A DNA stretch of 64,000 nt, taken from Oscillospiraceae bacterium (GTDB lineage Bacteria; Bacillota; Clostridia; Oscillospirales; Ruminococcaceae). Both the position numbers and the translations under genes were made by a program. Positions 62,766-64,000 of the stretch are shown here, piece after piece. Location: assembly GCA_009784825.1 (NCBI GenBank), contig WQXO01000008.1:1-64000 (forward strand). The letters are read 5' to 3'. The notes under the pieces are model-generated. The model ran no database searches and had not been told where the DNA came from. It saw only the letters and a list, made by a program, of their open reading frames with translations. Numbering within the stretch: the first letter of the stretch is position 1; the number at the start of each line of letters is the position of its first letter.

Positions 62766-62794
62766 ATTATAACATGAAAAATATGGGTTGTCAA
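62766..62794 (-). promoter_or_regulatory. Consensus promoter of rpsF-ssb-rpsR
   Basis: Minus-strand TTGACA (62789-62794) and TATAAT (62766-62771), 17-nt spacing, both perfect. It lies about 100 bp upstream of rpsF and 12 bp beyond the end of the permease gene. Confidence 0.92.
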
Positions 62795-62805
62795 CAGTTT
62801 TTTTA

Positions 62806-63531
62806 TTAATTTTCTCCCGTTTCTAACCCTTTCCTGTATACTCGGGCGGAAATAAAGTAACACCCGATGAATACTACAAGTGCAAACACACACACCGGCA
62901 GGCAGACATCTTCAAAGAACTTCTCCACACTTAAGGTCATAATCCATGTGAACAAATCCTCCATTCCCCTCTCACCGAACACGCTCAAATCCCCGAATAA
63001 CAGATACATACAAAGCATAAGCGGCAGTGTGATTAAGAAAATCAACTTAAACGTACCCCCTCGCTTAACCCCGAACCGATAATAAAACGCATAGGAAAAC
63101 GAATCGAAGGCCACAAATATCGCAAAAGCGGTCAAAGGCATAAGCAGGTTAAGAGTAACATTATTTACACCCGGATTAAAAATTAGAAAAATAACCAACA
63201 CAACAAAACACCCGCCATACATCATCAGCATAAGTAAATACCGTGCTAAAACAGTCTTGCTTGCGGTGGTAGGCAGGCATTTTGCATAAACATTAAACCT
63301 CGACTTCTCATCAGAATAGAAAGCCGTCTCGGGAATTATGCTCCCCCCGATGAAAACCATAAACGCTACACCGGCTAAAACCATGCTGCTGACCATAATT
63401 TCGCTTTCCCCCTCATAAGTCACCACGCTATTTGCAGAAAACGTGAAAAATGAAAAGAAAACTATAAACAAAACAGAAACAACAATTAAATACTTCTGAA
63501 CCGTAAAATCCTTATAAATCAAGCCTAACAA
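62806..63531 (-). CDS. ABC-2 type transporter permease
   Basis: 241 aa with about six membrane helices and a cytoplasmic N-terminus (MLGLIYKDFTVQKYL) typical of ABC-2 permeases of bacteriocin, drug or antibiotic-type exporters in Clostridia. The conserved YSDEKSRFNVYAKCLPTTASKTVLARYLL segment (about 70-105) is the usual coupling region. The ATPase gene is not in the window. It overlaps the upstream permease gene by 7 bp. Confidence 0.85.
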   Translation of the reverse strand: MLGLIYKDFTVQKYLIVVSVLFIVFFSFFTFSANSVVTYEGESEIMVSSMVLAGVAFMVFIGGSIIPETAFYSDEKSRFNVYAKCLPTTASKTVLARYLLMLMMYGGCFVVLVIFLIFNPGVNNVTLNLLMPLTAFAIFVAFDSFSYAFYYRFGVKRGGTFKLIFLITLPLMLCMYLLFGDLSVFGERGMEDLFTWIMTLSVEKFFEDVCLPVCVFALVVFIGCYFISARVYRKGLETGEN

Positions 63532-64000
63532 AATTTCTCCCTCCTTTTAACGGCATACACAGCGACAAAATACGATAAAACAATTACAACAACCGTAACA
63601 ATCAACGCAAGATACCAATAATCCTTGGTAAAATCAATTATTTTATTTAAAATTTCAAGCAGCTTTTCTTCACGAACGCTTTCCTCTAATGTCCGAGCAT
63701 ACACTACAGCCCCACCGCCGCCGATTAAATAAACCGACATTGTCAAAATCCCCATTTTCTTCTTATCGCCTAACCAATACAGGAAAGCGGAGCCTGTGTA
63801 GCTCAAAACCACCGCAACACAATAAAAAGCGATAGGCACTCCCAAAGCCTTCCATGTAAAACTACCTGCTATTGAGTGGAACGCCGCCGAAATCCCGATA
63901 AACATAACCAACGACAACACAATAGTCGAGGTTGCCACGATATAACGTGCAGCGACTTTCCTATAATCGCAGACAGGCAGGCAGAACATATACTTGCTCC
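63525..64000 (-). CDS. ABC-2 transporter permease-like protein (5' partial)
   Basis: The frame stays open to the window end (codons for Ser-Lys-Tyr precede the internal Met), so the N-terminus lies outside. About 158 visible residues. It begins in the same KYMFCLPVCDYRKVAARYI coupling segment seen in the next permease, followed by four membrane helices. It is probably the first of two related permeases of one exporter, with the ATPase gene further upstream. Confidence 0.78.
   Translation of the reverse strand, partial: SKYMFCLPVCDYRKVAARYIVATSTIVLSLVMFIGISAAFHSIAGSFTWKALGVPIAFYCVAVVLSYTGSAFLYWLGDKKKMGILTMSVYLIGGGGAVVYARTLEESVREEKLLEILNKIIDFTKDYWYLALIVTVVVIVLSYFVAVYAVKRREKFC

Overview
The window looks like a chromosomal segment of an anaerobic, low-to-mid GC Gram-positive bacterium of the class Clostridia, most likely an uncultured Oscillospirales/Ruminococcaceae-type gut or rumen organism. 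This rests on AGGAGG-type ribosome sites, TTGACA/TATAAT promoters, sortase and lipoprotein signals, a YabE-like 3D protein, type III glutamine synthetase, ferredoxin-type iron-sulfur proteins and the rplM-rpsI and rpsF-ssb-rpsR gene orders. No rRNA, CRISPR array, phage or complete insertion sequence was seen. Functional calls come from reading translated sequence; no database search was run.

Layout. 1-5600: the 3' end of a cysteine-rich, sortase-anchored repeat protein, two small enzymes, a four-gene operon of unknown function and a zinc-ribbon/beta-propeller membrane protein. 5600-10200: rplM-rpsI, an ECF sigma factor with its probable membrane anti-sigma partner, and a G5/3D cell-wall protein. 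10400-29600: the most unusual region, a signalling island. Two paralogous proteins fuse an [FeFe]-hydrogenase-like H-cluster module to a complete hybrid histidine kinase (HisKA-HATPase-REC-Hpt). One is co-transcribed with a bacteriohemerythrin and a REC-GGDEF diguanylate cyclase, followed by cheV. The other is co-transcribed with a Cache-domain hybrid kinase and a REC-kinase-REC-Hpt protein. Between them lies a + strand block: an unknown 601-aa protein, a GNAT-like protein, a GH43 glycosidase and a small hypothetical protein. 29600-33100: a ferredoxin-type aldo/keto reductase, tRNA-Leu(CAG) and glnN. 33200-39300: a vWA lipoprotein, a P-loop kinase gene enclosed by 50-bp inverted repeats, and an aspS-hisB-hisA-hisF operon without hisH. 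39400-43600: a PilZ protein, a GH2 glycosidase, a SLOG-family protein and a local duplication of the SLOG gene start. 43600-53200: dprA, an iron alcohol dehydrogenase, a U32-like protein, dut, mreBCD, PBP2, a MinD-like ATPase and a methylglyoxal-synthase-fold protein lacking a catalytic Asp. 53300-56600: hisS followed by a type II restriction-modification pair. 56500-64000: purD, a transglutaminase-like lipoprotein, mtnA, a purine nucleoside phosphorylase, rpsF-ssb-rpsR and two ABC-2 permease genes, the last cut by the window end.

How it may work together. The hydrogenase-kinases keep the four cysteine ligands expected for the H-cluster [4Fe-4S] site but lack the proton-relay cysteine, which suggests H2 or redox sensing rather than turnover. 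Their Hpt domains could pass phosphate to the receiver of the co-transcribed diguanylate cyclase. Hemerythrin could add O2 information, CheV links to chemotaxis arrays, and PilZ is a candidate c-di-GMP effector. This is inference from domains and gene order.

Two repeat observations also stand out. Short A-rich tandem arrays begin at or next to the stop codon of several unrelated genes, and two of them lead into the same GCCTTTACC/GGTAAAGGC hairpin. A GC-rich palindromic element occurs between mgsA and hisS and, in shortened form, as an in-frame 36-bp insertion inside purD.
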